Origin: Niastella vici
Lineage (GTDB): Bacteria; Bacteroidota; Bacteroidia; Chitinophagales; Chitinophagaceae
Reading direction: 5' to 3'
DNA length: 64,000 bases
Assembly (NCBI RefSeq): GCF_002077945.1
Contig: NZ_LVYD01000113.1
Location: 124,001 to 188,000, forward strand
Shown: positions 26,817 through 34,720 of the stretch, piece after piece
How the letters are laid out: each line of letters starts with the position of its first letter
Position numbering within the stretch: the stretch's first letter is position 1
Program-made: the position numbers and the translations under genes
The notes under the pieces: generated by a model
What the model saw: the letters and a program-made list of their open reading frames with translations, nothing else
Told to the model about the DNA's origin: nothing
Database searches by the model: none

Positions 26817-27836
26817 CTAAATTTTATAACGGTTTATCTGTTCTTTCATGAATGCGGTCATATCATCCCATTGCTCAAGCAGGTTGTTCCTGGTGCTGAG
26901 TTGTTTTCCGGGATCAAACTTGTTTTCAATGGTCTTATTTATAAAAGACAGGGCGCCGAAGCCGGATAAATGTTCCAGCATACCTGCCTGTATTAACAGG
27001 TCATTGGCTTTCATTTTCCTTGTTCCACAATACACGCTCGGCACGCCCAACATGGCGCCCTCCCTTGCCATACTATCGCCCGATGAGATCACCATTCTGG
27101 AATAATAAATAAGCGAATGAATGTCGGCAATGGGCTCCTGCAAAATGGTCCAGTGTGCAGGATACCTGTTGGTGTAACTCTTATCTTCAAGCGATAGAAT
27201 AACTTTTGTGTTGGTGTTTATGTCATTCGCGAAACAGCTGATGATGCCATCGGGCTGATTATAATAATTAAAAGATCTATTGCTCACTTCCCGCACAAAA
27301 ACATATTCATAAGGCGCCAGTCCATACTGTTGCAGCACCTGCTCATTGGGCTGAAACCGCCGGGGGCTCAGATAGCTCCATTCTTTAAGGCAATTGAAAA
27401 CCGATACCTTCCGGTCTTTTTTTACTATTGGCGGAAAGAACAGCTGGGTAGAAAGACTGGCATTTACAGCATTGATCCGCTTCCTTTCGGGATCATCGTA
27501 AAACTGGATGACCGGAATGCCGGCGAGCTTACCCGCCAGAGCCAGTGGGATGCTGCTTGCCGCCACACAAATATTGTACTGTTCTTTTCTTATCAGTTCA
27601 AGGAAGGCGAATGTTCGTTTCACATTTCCATCCCATAGTATTGACCACCTGGTACCCCTGCTGCTTCCCACGGGGATGGCAGTAAAGCCACCATATTCCT
27701 TTTTAATAATATTTGGCAATTTGCCCCTTTGCAGGTAACATATTGTTACATCCCAGTTTTCATTGCGTAACTCATTGCACAACCCTTTAAAAAGATTGAG
27801 CTGGGCGGGGTGTTTGATATCAAAGAGAATTTTCAT
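26817..27836 (-). CDS. DUF354-family glycosyltransferase-like protein
   Basis: A 339-residue protein with the fold of GT-B glycosyltransferases, DUF354 type: MKILFDIKHPAQLNLFKGL at the start, VAASSIPLALAGKLAGIPVI, and near the C-terminus SSGDSMAREGAMLGVPSVY, where the sugar nucleotide is usually bound. The start is ATG 27836, since the longer frame begins with TTG. It overlaps the deacetylase gene upstream by 17 bp. In the operon it lies between the deacetylase and the AlgD-like dehydrogenase. It probably acts as a glycosyltransferase, but DUF354 proteins have little direct biochemical evidence. Confidence 0.8.
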   Translation of the reverse strand: MKILFDIKHPAQLNLFKGLCNELRNENWDVTICYLQRGKLPNIIKKEYGGFTAIPVGSSRGTRWSILWDGNVKRTFAFLELIRKEQYNICVAASSIPLALAGKLAGIPVIQFYDDPERKRINAVNASLSTQLFFPPIVKKDRKVSVFNCLKEWSYLSPRRFQPNEQVLQQYGLAPYEYVFVREVSNRSFNYYNQPDGIISCFANDINTNTKVILSLEDKSYTNRYPAHWTILQEPIADIHSLIYYSRMVISSGDSMAREGAMLGVPSVYCGTRKMKANDLLIQAGMLEHLSGFGALSFINKTIENKFDPGKQLSTRNNLLEQWDDMTAFMKEQINRYKI

Positions 27837-28839
27837 AAAGGAGAACTGCAATTATCAATATCCGGTATAATGCATCCTGTAAAACCTTTTCCAGTACTGA
27901 ACCTTCTTCTGTTTTAACATTCGAACGCCTCGAAGGGTGATGTGGCAATTTGAACATGATCGGTTGCCATACGCCAGTGATGCGGCAGATATTCTCTGCC
28001 ATTGAAGCGCCTTCGAGGAAACCGAACCTTGGTAAGGTAAAATTATCTTTCAGCAGCTCCGGTGTCAGGTATTCAGGATCTGAAGAAAAAGCCAGCCGGT
28101 AATTCAAGGCCTTCAGGATCTGTATTTCACGGTTGCTATAATCGCCATTCGGATAAGCAAACGAGGCTACTTCGGTACCGGTCCACATTTCCAGTTTCTG
28201 CCGTGATTTTTTCATTTCATCATACACCTGCCGTTCACTGCAGTTAATAAGAATGGGATGCGTTTGCGTATGGGCGCCGATCGTAATAAAGGGCGATGCA
28301 GATATAGCCCTTACCTGTTCTACGGTCATAGCGTCCCTGCCGGGCTCTACCTTCTTTTTTACTTCCTGCAGAATGCCCTGCCGTTTTTCTTCGGGCATTT
28401 TTTTCAACGCCTTTTTGGAATATTGTATAAGCCCACATTCTTTTGCCTGCTGTACATACGACCACCAATACGGCCCTTCTTCAACCGGCGTGGTAGCAAC
28501 AAAAATAGTCACCGGCACTTCATACGTATTTGCCACCTCCACAACATTGGTCACATTCGATTGCCAGCCATCATCGACCGTAAGCAACACTGCACCTTTT
28601 GGAAAGGGCAGTTCCTCATTCTTTATTTTGTTGATATCATGCAGGCTTAAAAATTTGAATCCCTTTGATTTCAGCCACCTGACGCACTGTTCAAATTCAT
28701 CTTTGGCAGGCTTGTGAAAATACAGGGCAAGAATACAATTTGTATTCTGGGCCTTTTTCCTGGCATGCCTTACAAAGCCTGTCATGATGAATACAGTCGC
28801 TACCAGATAACCCAATAAGTTTCTAAAACTTTTTTTCAT
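27820..28839 (-). CDS. Polysaccharide deacetylase (NodB homology, CE4)
   Basis: A 339-residue membrane-anchored or exported CE4 deacetylase. An N-terminal hydrophobic segment (NLLGYLVATVFIMTGFV, residues 7-23) precedes a basic stretch. Metal and catalytic residues are present: TVDDGW (Asp 89/90), HTQTH (His 190 and His 194) and FAYPNGDY (227-234), which corresponds to the RxPY-type motif. A Lys-rich helical insertion at about 140-170 separates motifs 1 and 2. It would remove N-acetyl groups from GlcNAc-like residues during or after assembly, giving a partly cationic polymer. Deacetylases of this kind also occur in exosortase-linked EPS loci. Confidence 0.87.
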   Translation of the reverse strand: MKKSFRNLLGYLVATVFIMTGFVRHARKKAQNTNCILALYFHKPAKDEFEQCVRWLKSKGFKFLSLHDINKIKNEELPFPKGAVLLTVDDGWQSNVTNVVEVANTYEVPVTIFVATTPVEEGPYWWSYVQQAKECGLIQYSKKALKKMPEEKRQGILQEVKKKVEPGRDAMTVEQVRAISASPFITIGAHTQTHPILINCSERQVYDEMKKSRQKLEMWTGTEVASFAYPNGDYSNREIQILKALNYRLAFSSDPEYLTPELLKDNFTLPRFGFLEGASMAENICRITGVWQPIMFKLPHHPSRRSNVKTEEGSVLEKVLQDALYRILIIAVLLYENSL

Positions 28840-28925
28840 AAATCAGTTCCATTAAAGTTGAACAAACCAGGGAGAAAAGAAACAACAGGCAATAAACAAT
28901 TTACAATAGGCAAAGGCGCTTACTA
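28840..28925. repeat. Short intergenic gap with AAC-TTTGAAC-type phrase repeats
   Basis: An 86-bp gap whose right-hand repeats (AAACAATTTACAATAGG and, continuing into the neighbouring gene, AACTGTAAACTTTGAACT) are variants of a short phrase. The repeats run on to about 28970 inside the C-terminal codons of the next gene. Confidence 0.6.
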
Positions 28926-29954
28926 TTAACTATGAACTGTAAACTTTGAACTATTAACTGCAAGCTGCAAGCCGGGAGCCCTCCCCAATGACCGCTTATA
29001 CACAGCTATAATGCGCCGGGCAACAGTTCCCTGATCGAGCCCCAGTGCTATGAGCCGTTGCCTTCCGCTGGTGCGCCCATGCGTTTGCGAGAAATGTATT
29101 GCCATCGCTATTTTTTCCGCAAAATCGGTTGCATCAAATGAAGCAAGATAGCAGCCCTTTGTTTTACCAAACACCCAGCGTACATCACCCACATCGGTTG
29201 AAACAACGGGACAATTGCAGGCCATTGCTTCCTTGATGACATTGGGCGAGCCTTCCATAAACGAAGGAAAAACCAGCACATCCGCTTCATTCAAATAACG
29301 TGGCACATCGGCATGCGATACAGGATAAGGACATATCAGTTCTACAGGCGACCCTTCCAGGTAACTCATGGCAGCCTGTACCAACGGAAAATTTTTACCG
29401 GGTTTTGTTTTACTGGCGAGGAACAACACTTTCATCTTTCTATTTTCCCCTGAATGATCATTATTTATTACCCGCCATTGCGGTTTGAATTTTTCCAGAT
29501 TCACGCCATTGGGAATAACGAAAGATTTATGCCTGAGGTACACTGATTCTTCTATGTTCGCCGATTTGGAAATGATGGCTTTTACAAAAGGTTGTATGAG
29601 CCAGGTAAGAAACGAAGAGATCCTGCTGCTTAATTTAACCTTGTTCTTCCCTTTATATTCCCCATTGGCATCGCTGCCCATTAACGACAATACTACAGGT
29701 GTTCTTCTACCTGCTCCTATAAGGGCGGCATAACCGGAATAAATAAAGTGTGCATGAATAAGATCACAGGGTTCCCTTTTCAGCAATTTGCGCAGACTGA
29801 ACCCTGCTTTTATATAACCCCGCAAACCTTTTCCCACAACCGGATAATATTCCACTTCAATTCCTTCCGCTTTCAACGACTCGCCCTGCTCTTTAATAAA
29901 AGGAGCGATGTCGAATTCTTTACTATTACCGCTACAGACGAATAATATTCTCAT
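28926..29954 (-). CDS. Glycosyltransferase family 4 (GT-B)
   Basis: A 342-residue GT4 enzyme. The N-terminal domain begins MRILFVCSGNSKEFDIAPF and holds LIHAHFIYSGYAALI; the nucleotide-sugar domain holds VLFLASKTKPGKNFPLV and the E-x7-E motif in FMEGSPNVIKEAMACN, followed by PVVSTDVGD. It adds one sugar to the lipid-linked EPS unit at the inner membrane. The last 14 residues (LQLAVNSSKFTVHS) are encoded by the AACTTTGAACT-type simple repeat that otherwise sits between genes, so the natural end was probably near RSLGRAP. Confidence 0.88.
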   Translation of the reverse strand: MRILFVCSGNSKEFDIAPFIKEQGESLKAEGIEVEYYPVVGKGLRGYIKAGFSLRKLLKREPCDLIHAHFIYSGYAALIGAGRRTPVVLSLMGSDANGEYKGKNKVKLSSRISSFLTWLIQPFVKAIISKSANIEESVYLRHKSFVIPNGVNLEKFKPQWRVINNDHSGENRKMKVLFLASKTKPGKNFPLVQAAMSYLEGSPVELICPYPVSHADVPRYLNEADVLVFPSFMEGSPNVIKEAMACNCPVVSTDVGDVRWVFGKTKGCYLASFDATDFAEKIAMAIHFSQTHGRTSGRQRLIALGLDQGTVARRIIAVYKRSLGRAPGLQLAVNSSKFTVHS

Positions 29955-30050
29955 CGATTTCTGATTTTTTGATTTTGAGATTTTGAGATCTTATTTACTG
30001 TGGCGATCCTACAAATCCTGAAATCCCTACATCCCGAAACCCCAAAATCT
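29955..30050. repeat. GATTTTGAGATTTTGAGAT-type phrase repeat spanning a gene boundary
   Basis: Degenerate copies of GATTTTGAGAT/TCTCAAAATC fill the 40-bp gap between two glycosyltransferase genes. They continue as AAATCCTGAAATCCC, CTACATCCCGAAACCCC and AAAATCTCATC inside the last codons of the gene at 29995. This is a low-complexity, imperfect tandem array. Confidence 0.7.
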
Positions 30051-31167
30051 CATCGTAGGTTTGTTCAAAAGCTTTTCCCATTCTGTCGATAGAAAAAGTT
30101 GCTTCAATGATCTTCCGGCCCGCCTTTCCAAAAGCAGTGCATTTCTCCGGGTTATCGATCAGGCTCAGGATCATGCCGCTAATTTCGGTTTGTGATTGCC
30201 GCGTTACCAGGTAACCATTCACATTGTGTTGCACTATTTCTTTGGTTCCACCCGCATCGTTGGCGATCACCGGCAGGCCAAGACTCATGTATTCTATAAT
30301 GGCATTTGAAATGCCTTCTCCATGCACGGCGGTATTCGAAAAAAGCACCCCCACTGTACAGCAATTGACAACCGCTTCCACGTCATAGATCCTTCCGGTC
30401 ATTTTTATCAGGGGATTGCAGCGGGTCAACTCCTGGTAACGCGCACAGGCGTCCGGGTCTTTGCAACTATCGCCCACTGCAATAAAGGTGATATCATTTC
30501 TTTGTTTGGTGATCTTTTCTGCAATGCTGAAGAACAGTTTATAATCCTTGTTGGCCGAAAAGGTAGCAACCATTACCACGGCAAATGGTGTAGTGATCCC
30601 GTATTTCAACCGTACCCGTTCCAGCGGAGGCAGGTGCTCAAATCGCTGAAAACTTATTCCGTTGTAAATTATTTTCATTTTTGCGAATGGCGGTCTGTAC
30701 GCTTCTATACCTGCCCGGGAGTTTGATAAAATAACCGTTGAAAAATTAAAATTGATGCAATCGATCAATTTTTTAAGCGACCACCTTGCTGCATGGGGCG
30801 GAGCAGAAGTGATCTGTCCGTTCACCAGCCGTATACCCTGGCCAATTACAGCCGGCAGCGCATAAAATGTTTGCATGCGGCCCCAGGTATGGATAAGATG
30901 CGGTTTAAATTGCCGGCAGATCTTATAGAACTGGTAAAACACGGTGAGGTCGTTCTTTTGCCATTTCTTTTTAATTATGCGGCAGGTAAGGTTCAGATTG
31001 TAGAAAGCGGGATAATCAACTATGGGATCGGTAACTACAACTAATAATTCATAACGGTCTTTGCCCGACAGGTAAGATAATAATTCTATCAATCGCCGTT
31101 CTTTTCCTCCCCCCTTGAAACTGCCGATAAAAAAAAGGATACGCTTCCTGTAGTTATTCAGTTTCAT
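29995..31167 (-). CDS. Glycosyltransferase family 4 (GT-B)
   Basis: A 390-residue GT4 enzyme: GSFKGGGKERRLIELLSYL near the start, HTWGRMQTFYALPAVI, VILSNSRAGIEAYR, then FAVVMVATFSANKDYKLFF and the E-x7-E motif in GEGISNAIIEYMSLGLPVI. It overlaps the next upstream gene by 14 bp. The last 15 or so residues (GFRDVGISGFVGSPQ) are encoded by the phrase repeat at 29995-30050; the family-like sequence ends at about TYDEIL. Confidence 0.88.
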   Translation of the reverse strand: MKLNNYRKRILFFIGSFKGGGKERRLIELLSYLSGKDRYELLVVVTDPIVDYPAFYNLNLTCRIIKKKWQKNDLTVFYQFYKICRQFKPHLIHTWGRMQTFYALPAVIGQGIRLVNGQITSAPPHAARWSLKKLIDCINFNFSTVILSNSRAGIEAYRPPFAKMKIIYNGISFQRFEHLPPLERVRLKYGITTPFAVVMVATFSANKDYKLFFSIAEKITKQRNDITFIAVGDSCKDPDACARYQELTRCNPLIKMTGRIYDVEAVVNCCTVGVLFSNTAVHGEGISNAIIEYMSLGLPVIANDAGGTKEIVQHNVNGYLVTRQSQTEISGMILSLIDNPEKCTAFGKAGRKIIEATFSIDRMGKAFEQTYDEILGFRDVGISGFVGSPQ

Positions 31168-32353
31168 GTTCCTTTAATTTTTCCTTAATGGTATAATTGA
31201 TCGGTAGCTGCGTGCGGTCGTTTTTGCCGGGTATTATTTTATCGGTCACGGAAAGATACCGGAGCAGTTTCCGCGACACCAACCGGTAATTATGATTGAG
31301 CGAAACATAATCCCGGGCATTGGCCGACATAAGCTGATACAACTCCGGTGTTAAAGCCGCGTATTGCCTGCACAGGTCAAACACATCATCGTAAATAATT
31401 CCCAGATCGTTCTTTGAAATAATTGAATCAGGATTAACATTCACACCTGAAATAACCGGTGTACCCACCGACAGGGCTTCCAGAAATGTATTACTGAACC
31501 CTTCATGATGCGAGGTATTCAACAAAAACCGGGCATTCGCCAAAAAGGGCAGCACCTGCGTACGATGCAGAAAACCGGCAAATTGTACATTCGGCAATTG
31601 TTTTAATTTTTCCAGGTAACAAAGTGATTCCTCATCACAATTTGCCCCTTCTTTTCCGGCAATAAGGAATTGCTCTTTTTTCATCAGGCTGGCGATCTGG
31701 TATAAAAGCTTCAGGTTTTTCTGGTACCGGTAAATGCCCAGCCAGGCAATATAGCGCCGGGTCCTGTTCGTAACAACCAGCTCCTGATCATTTAAGTAAA
31801 ACGGGTTCGTCATTTTGATGGCTGATTTAACTGGGAACTTTTTCCGGATGGTCATAAGCTGAAAATTATTCTGACATAAGATGTGATGCGACAGGCCGAA
31901 ACCCCAGAACAACAATAATTGATGGATCAGCGAATGATCTTTACGGAACCGGTTGTCTAACTGGTTGTCGTTCGAAATGCGTTGAATGAATTTGATGTTT
32001 AACCGGCGGCAAATGATACAGAGCAGCAGGGAGGTCCAACCCGGAATGCTCACATAGAGATAATCGGGTTTTACCGCCTTCATTTGTTTCCAGATATACG
32101 GCAGCCGGTAATACAACCACCGCAACCAGCGAACGCCTTTGTTGCGATCATACATGGGAACAACCGGAATATTGCGGCATTCTTCTTTTAACGGGTTGGC
32201 GCCGGGCGAATCGGTCATAATATATACCTCCTGCCCTTCTTCCATCAATCCCCTGATCCATCCATATGTTTGAACGGCTGATCCGCCGCAGGGCTTTTCA
32301 GCCTGCATCATCAGGTTGATGAGCTTGTCGTCGTAAAATAAAAACCGCGCCAT
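31154..32353 (-). CDS. Glycosyltransferase family 4 (GT-B)
   Basis: A 399-residue GT4 enzyme. The N-terminal domain holds AEKPCGGSAVQTYGWIRGL and YLYVSIPGWTSLLLCII; the C-terminal domain holds YIAWLGIYRYQKNLKLL, VQFAGFLHRTQVLPFLA and the E-x7-E motif in HHEGFSNTFLEALSVGTPVI. It overlaps the downstream GT4 by 14 bp and lies 3 bp from the P-loop gene upstream, so these are co-translated. Acceptor and donor sugars cannot be read from sequence. Confidence 0.88.
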   Translation of the reverse strand: MARFLFYDDKLINLMMQAEKPCGGSAVQTYGWIRGLMEEGQEVYIMTDSPGANPLKEECRNIPVVPMYDRNKGVRWLRWLYYRLPYIWKQMKAVKPDYLYVSIPGWTSLLLCIICRRLNIKFIQRISNDNQLDNRFRKDHSLIHQLLLFWGFGLSHHILCQNNFQLMTIRKKFPVKSAIKMTNPFYLNDQELVVTNRTRRYIAWLGIYRYQKNLKLLYQIASLMKKEQFLIAGKEGANCDEESLCYLEKLKQLPNVQFAGFLHRTQVLPFLANARFLLNTSHHEGFSNTFLEALSVGTPVISGVNVNPDSIISKNDLGIIYDDVFDLCRQYAALTPELYQLMSANARDYVSLNHNYRLVSRKLLRYLSVTDKIIPGKNDRTQLPINYTIKEKLKEHETE

Positions 32354-32356
32354 AAC

Positions 32357-33190
32357 TTAACAGGATTGTGTAATTAAATTCAGCGTTGACCCTTCTTTAT
32401 TGTTTTCTGATCCGGCATCCCGGGTGGTCTCAATTTTCTTTAACAACTTAATTATACGGGCAACATTTTCCTTTACCGGTTGATGCCCATTAAATCGCAC
32501 GACCCCAACACCTGCCTGTTGAATTTTTTCAAGGATGATGTGTTGAACATGCCGCCAGTTTTCAATATCCCTTAGCAAAGCCGCATCATCTTTGCCACTG
32601 TGCGAAGCGATGATCTTGTTGCGGCCGCGAAGCCGCTTTACGATCTCACTGTTATCGGGTATATCCATATAAATGACTGCATAAGGCAATGGCGCCAGCT
32701 GTAAATATTTATCGAGCATACAATTGGTGAGCGGTTCATCAACCTTGGTATCTCTTATAAAAAAAGATTTTTGCAAAAATCCTTCTTCTATAATACAGGG
32801 TTTCTCCGACGCATTTTCCAATACAGCCTGATAGGTGCTAAAAGTGGTGAATAAAAAATAGGCCGACCGGTAGCGTTGGTTGATCTCATCGTCATTATAA
32901 AATTGGATATAGGAAATAAGTTTCCAGCAAAATGCTGCCAGTTCCTGTTCCTTTGCAGCAAATCGCAAGCCGTACTCTACCGGAATTGTCTTTGTTAACT
33001 TTCTATGCAGCACCATACGCAGGTGGTAGGCAAGCCATTTTCTGGCTGAAAAAAAATGTGGCCTGGCTGTCAGGAGCACATCAGGGTATGCCCATTGCGA
33101 ACCAGGCTTCCAGGTTCTGCACAACGATTTGTAAATAGCAGATTTCCCGACTCCCGGCGGGCCAATTATTTCAATGATCTTTGGCTTCAT
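32357..33190 (-). CDS. P-loop nucleotide kinase-like protein
   Basis: A 277-residue protein starting almost at its P-loop: MKPKIIEIIGPPGVGKSAIY, with GPPGVGKS at 10-17. The ATG at 33190 is chosen; a start at 33262 would overlap the upstream gene and add repeat-coded residues. Further along come VIYMDIPDNSEIVKRLRGRN, a region like the LID segment of small-molecule kinases, and a Lys-rich C-terminal helix. It resembles shikimate- or thymidylate-kinase-like folds. It follows another P-loop gene, so the two may phosphorylate a sugar or act together in export. The substrate is unknown. Confidence 0.65.
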   Translation of the reverse strand: MKPKIIEIIGPPGVGKSAIYKSLCRTWKPGSQWAYPDVLLTARPHFFSARKWLAYHLRMVLHRKLTKTIPVEYGLRFAAKEQELAAFCWKLISYIQFYNDDEINQRYRSAYFLFTTFSTYQAVLENASEKPCIIEEGFLQKSFFIRDTKVDEPLTNCMLDKYLQLAPLPYAVIYMDIPDNSEIVKRLRGRNKIIASHSGKDDAALLRDIENWRHVQHIILEKIQQAGVGVVRFNGHQPVKENVARIIKLLKKIETTRDAGSENNKEGSTLNLITQSC

Positions 33191-33246
33191 AGTTGAACGA
33201 AGGGTGTCTAAAGGGTTTAAAAAAGTCAAATGGGTCAAATGGTCGG
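33191..33246. repeat. GTCAAATGG phrase repeat in a short intergenic gap
   Basis: AAAGTCAAATGGGTCAAATGGTCGGTCAAAG consists of three close copies of GTCAAA(T)GG. It lies between the two P-loop genes and explains the unlikely N-terminal extension of the longer reading frame of the 32357 gene. Confidence 0.6.
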
Positions 33247-34713
33247 TCAAAGCACTTCCCAAAGTTTTCTTTTTGTTTCAAGCAGCACCTGTTCATAAGG
33301 CCTTCCGGCATCTATGTCAATGACGGTTGCATGGCCGAATGATATGCCGGAAAGATTTTCACATTTCTTTTCGATCAATTTATTATCGTGCTCAGGTTTA
33401 CGTTGGGCAGCTATTTCAGGAGGTACCTGCAATTTGAAAACTACATCAGCTCCGTTTTGGCAAAACAGGCTGAACTGTTTTCTTTCAAGCCGGGCAAACC
33501 AGGTGTTTGTATTCGCCTGCAATTTGGGGCCATCGAAAAACCCCAGTATATCTTTTTGCGGGAACCGGTCGCAGATCACCAGGCTTCTCTTTTGGCGCAA
33601 CCGGTTGGCAAGCCGTAGCATGTTTATTTTTTTATGTATCAGCAGCAGATAATAAATATTACCTGCCAGTTTTCTGAAGTATTTTGAAACAGCCCGGTCA
33701 TTGAAAAGGAACGCCGTTATGGAAAAAAGCCGCCACCCATAACTTTTGATGAATGGCCGTTTGCCAAAATAAAAATAATGGGTATCTATTTTAAACGTGA
33801 GCCATTTAATGACGTCATTACACAGCGTACTTTTGCCGGCCCCATCACTGCCTACCAATGCTATGACCTTACCACCCGCCAATAGTGTTTTTTTTAATTG
33901 AACAGGCCCGGTAAACCGGCCTGCATGCTTATAGAATTTGAGAAAATATTTATAATAAAAAGTCTTTATTGCAGCCATTGGGCTGGCGGTTATAATACTG
34001 GCTGAAAGCTGGTGATAGATCTGTGCGGAGAGATGGATCATGGCAGGCACGCTGTGGTATTGTACTATGTTGTTTATTTCTACCTCCAACCCGGCAGGCA
34101 CTTCCAATTGCAATCCGGAGCAAACCTCCCTGAAGCGCTGTAGCTGTACCTGGCTTAACAGCTGCTGCAGTTCCTTTTGTTTTACTATCGGTATCACCGG
34201 TTTATCATGGAGCATATTGGCATGGATGCGTACCAGCAGCACCAGGGTTTCCATTTCGGGTATTGGTACAGGCCACCCGGTTAGTTGATCTATTTTCAGC
34301 TGCTGAAAGAAAAATTCCAGCCAGGGCAAATGGAGAAATTTTTCTTTACCGGTTTTGGTGGCCAGATCGTAATGCGTATGCAAATGCAGGAGCCTGCCGG
34401 TATCGGGATCGAACCCCAACCAATCTTCAATGCCCGGATAGGCATTGCGCGGTTGCGATTGCATTTTTTTATAGGAACGCCGCCGTAATATGGCCTCAAA
34501 CTGCAGGCGGCAATTGGGGTGTACCAATATCTCGATATCGGATCTTCCTTCGAGTGATTGCAACAGGTGCGAATTACCTTTCCAATGGGCAAAACGGAGA
34601 TGTTCCCGTTTACAATCGGCCAGCAGTTCAACCGATTCACGGGTAATGTGATCGCGTGACAATTCAGCCCCGCTATCAGAATGGGAAACAGAAGGGTCTG
34701 TTAACAGCACCAT
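33247..34713 (-). CDS. Fusion of a nucleotidyltransferase-like domain and a thymidylate-kinase-like domain
   Basis: A 488-residue two-domain protein. Residues about 35-250 resemble nucleotidyltransferase-fold proteins: RFAHWKGNSHLLQSLEGRSD with IEILVHP gives the G-x-SD-x-(D/E)-x-LV signature (about 56-64), and HLHTHYDL follows. Residues about 280-488 are thymidylate-kinase-like: P-loop VGSDGAGKSTL (288-296), CDRFPQKDILGF (the DR(Y/F) motif), QVPPEIAAQRKPEH and a basic tail. A metal-binding Asp is replaced by Glu in the first domain (SDIE). Neither domain is standard in EPS pathways. A sugar or lipid kinase role is possible, but no function is assigned. Confidence 0.72.
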   Translation of the reverse strand: MVLLTDPSVSHSDSGAELSRDHITRESVELLADCKREHLRFAHWKGNSHLLQSLEGRSDIEILVHPNCRLQFEAILRRRSYKKMQSQPRNAYPGIEDWLGFDPDTGRLLHLHTHYDLATKTGKEKFLHLPWLEFFFQQLKIDQLTGWPVPIPEMETLVLLVRIHANMLHDKPVIPIVKQKELQQLLSQVQLQRFREVCSGLQLEVPAGLEVEINNIVQYHSVPAMIHLSAQIYHQLSASIITASPMAAIKTFYYKYFLKFYKHAGRFTGPVQLKKTLLAGGKVIALVGSDGAGKSTLCNDVIKWLTFKIDTHYFYFGKRPFIKSYGWRLFSITAFLFNDRAVSKYFRKLAGNIYYLLLIHKKINMLRLANRLRQKRSLVICDRFPQKDILGFFDGPKLQANTNTWFARLERKQFSLFCQNGADVVFKLQVPPEIAAQRKPEHDNKLIEKKCENLSGISFGHATVIDIDAGRPYEQVLLETKRKLWEVL

Positions 34714-34720
34714 ATTTTAT

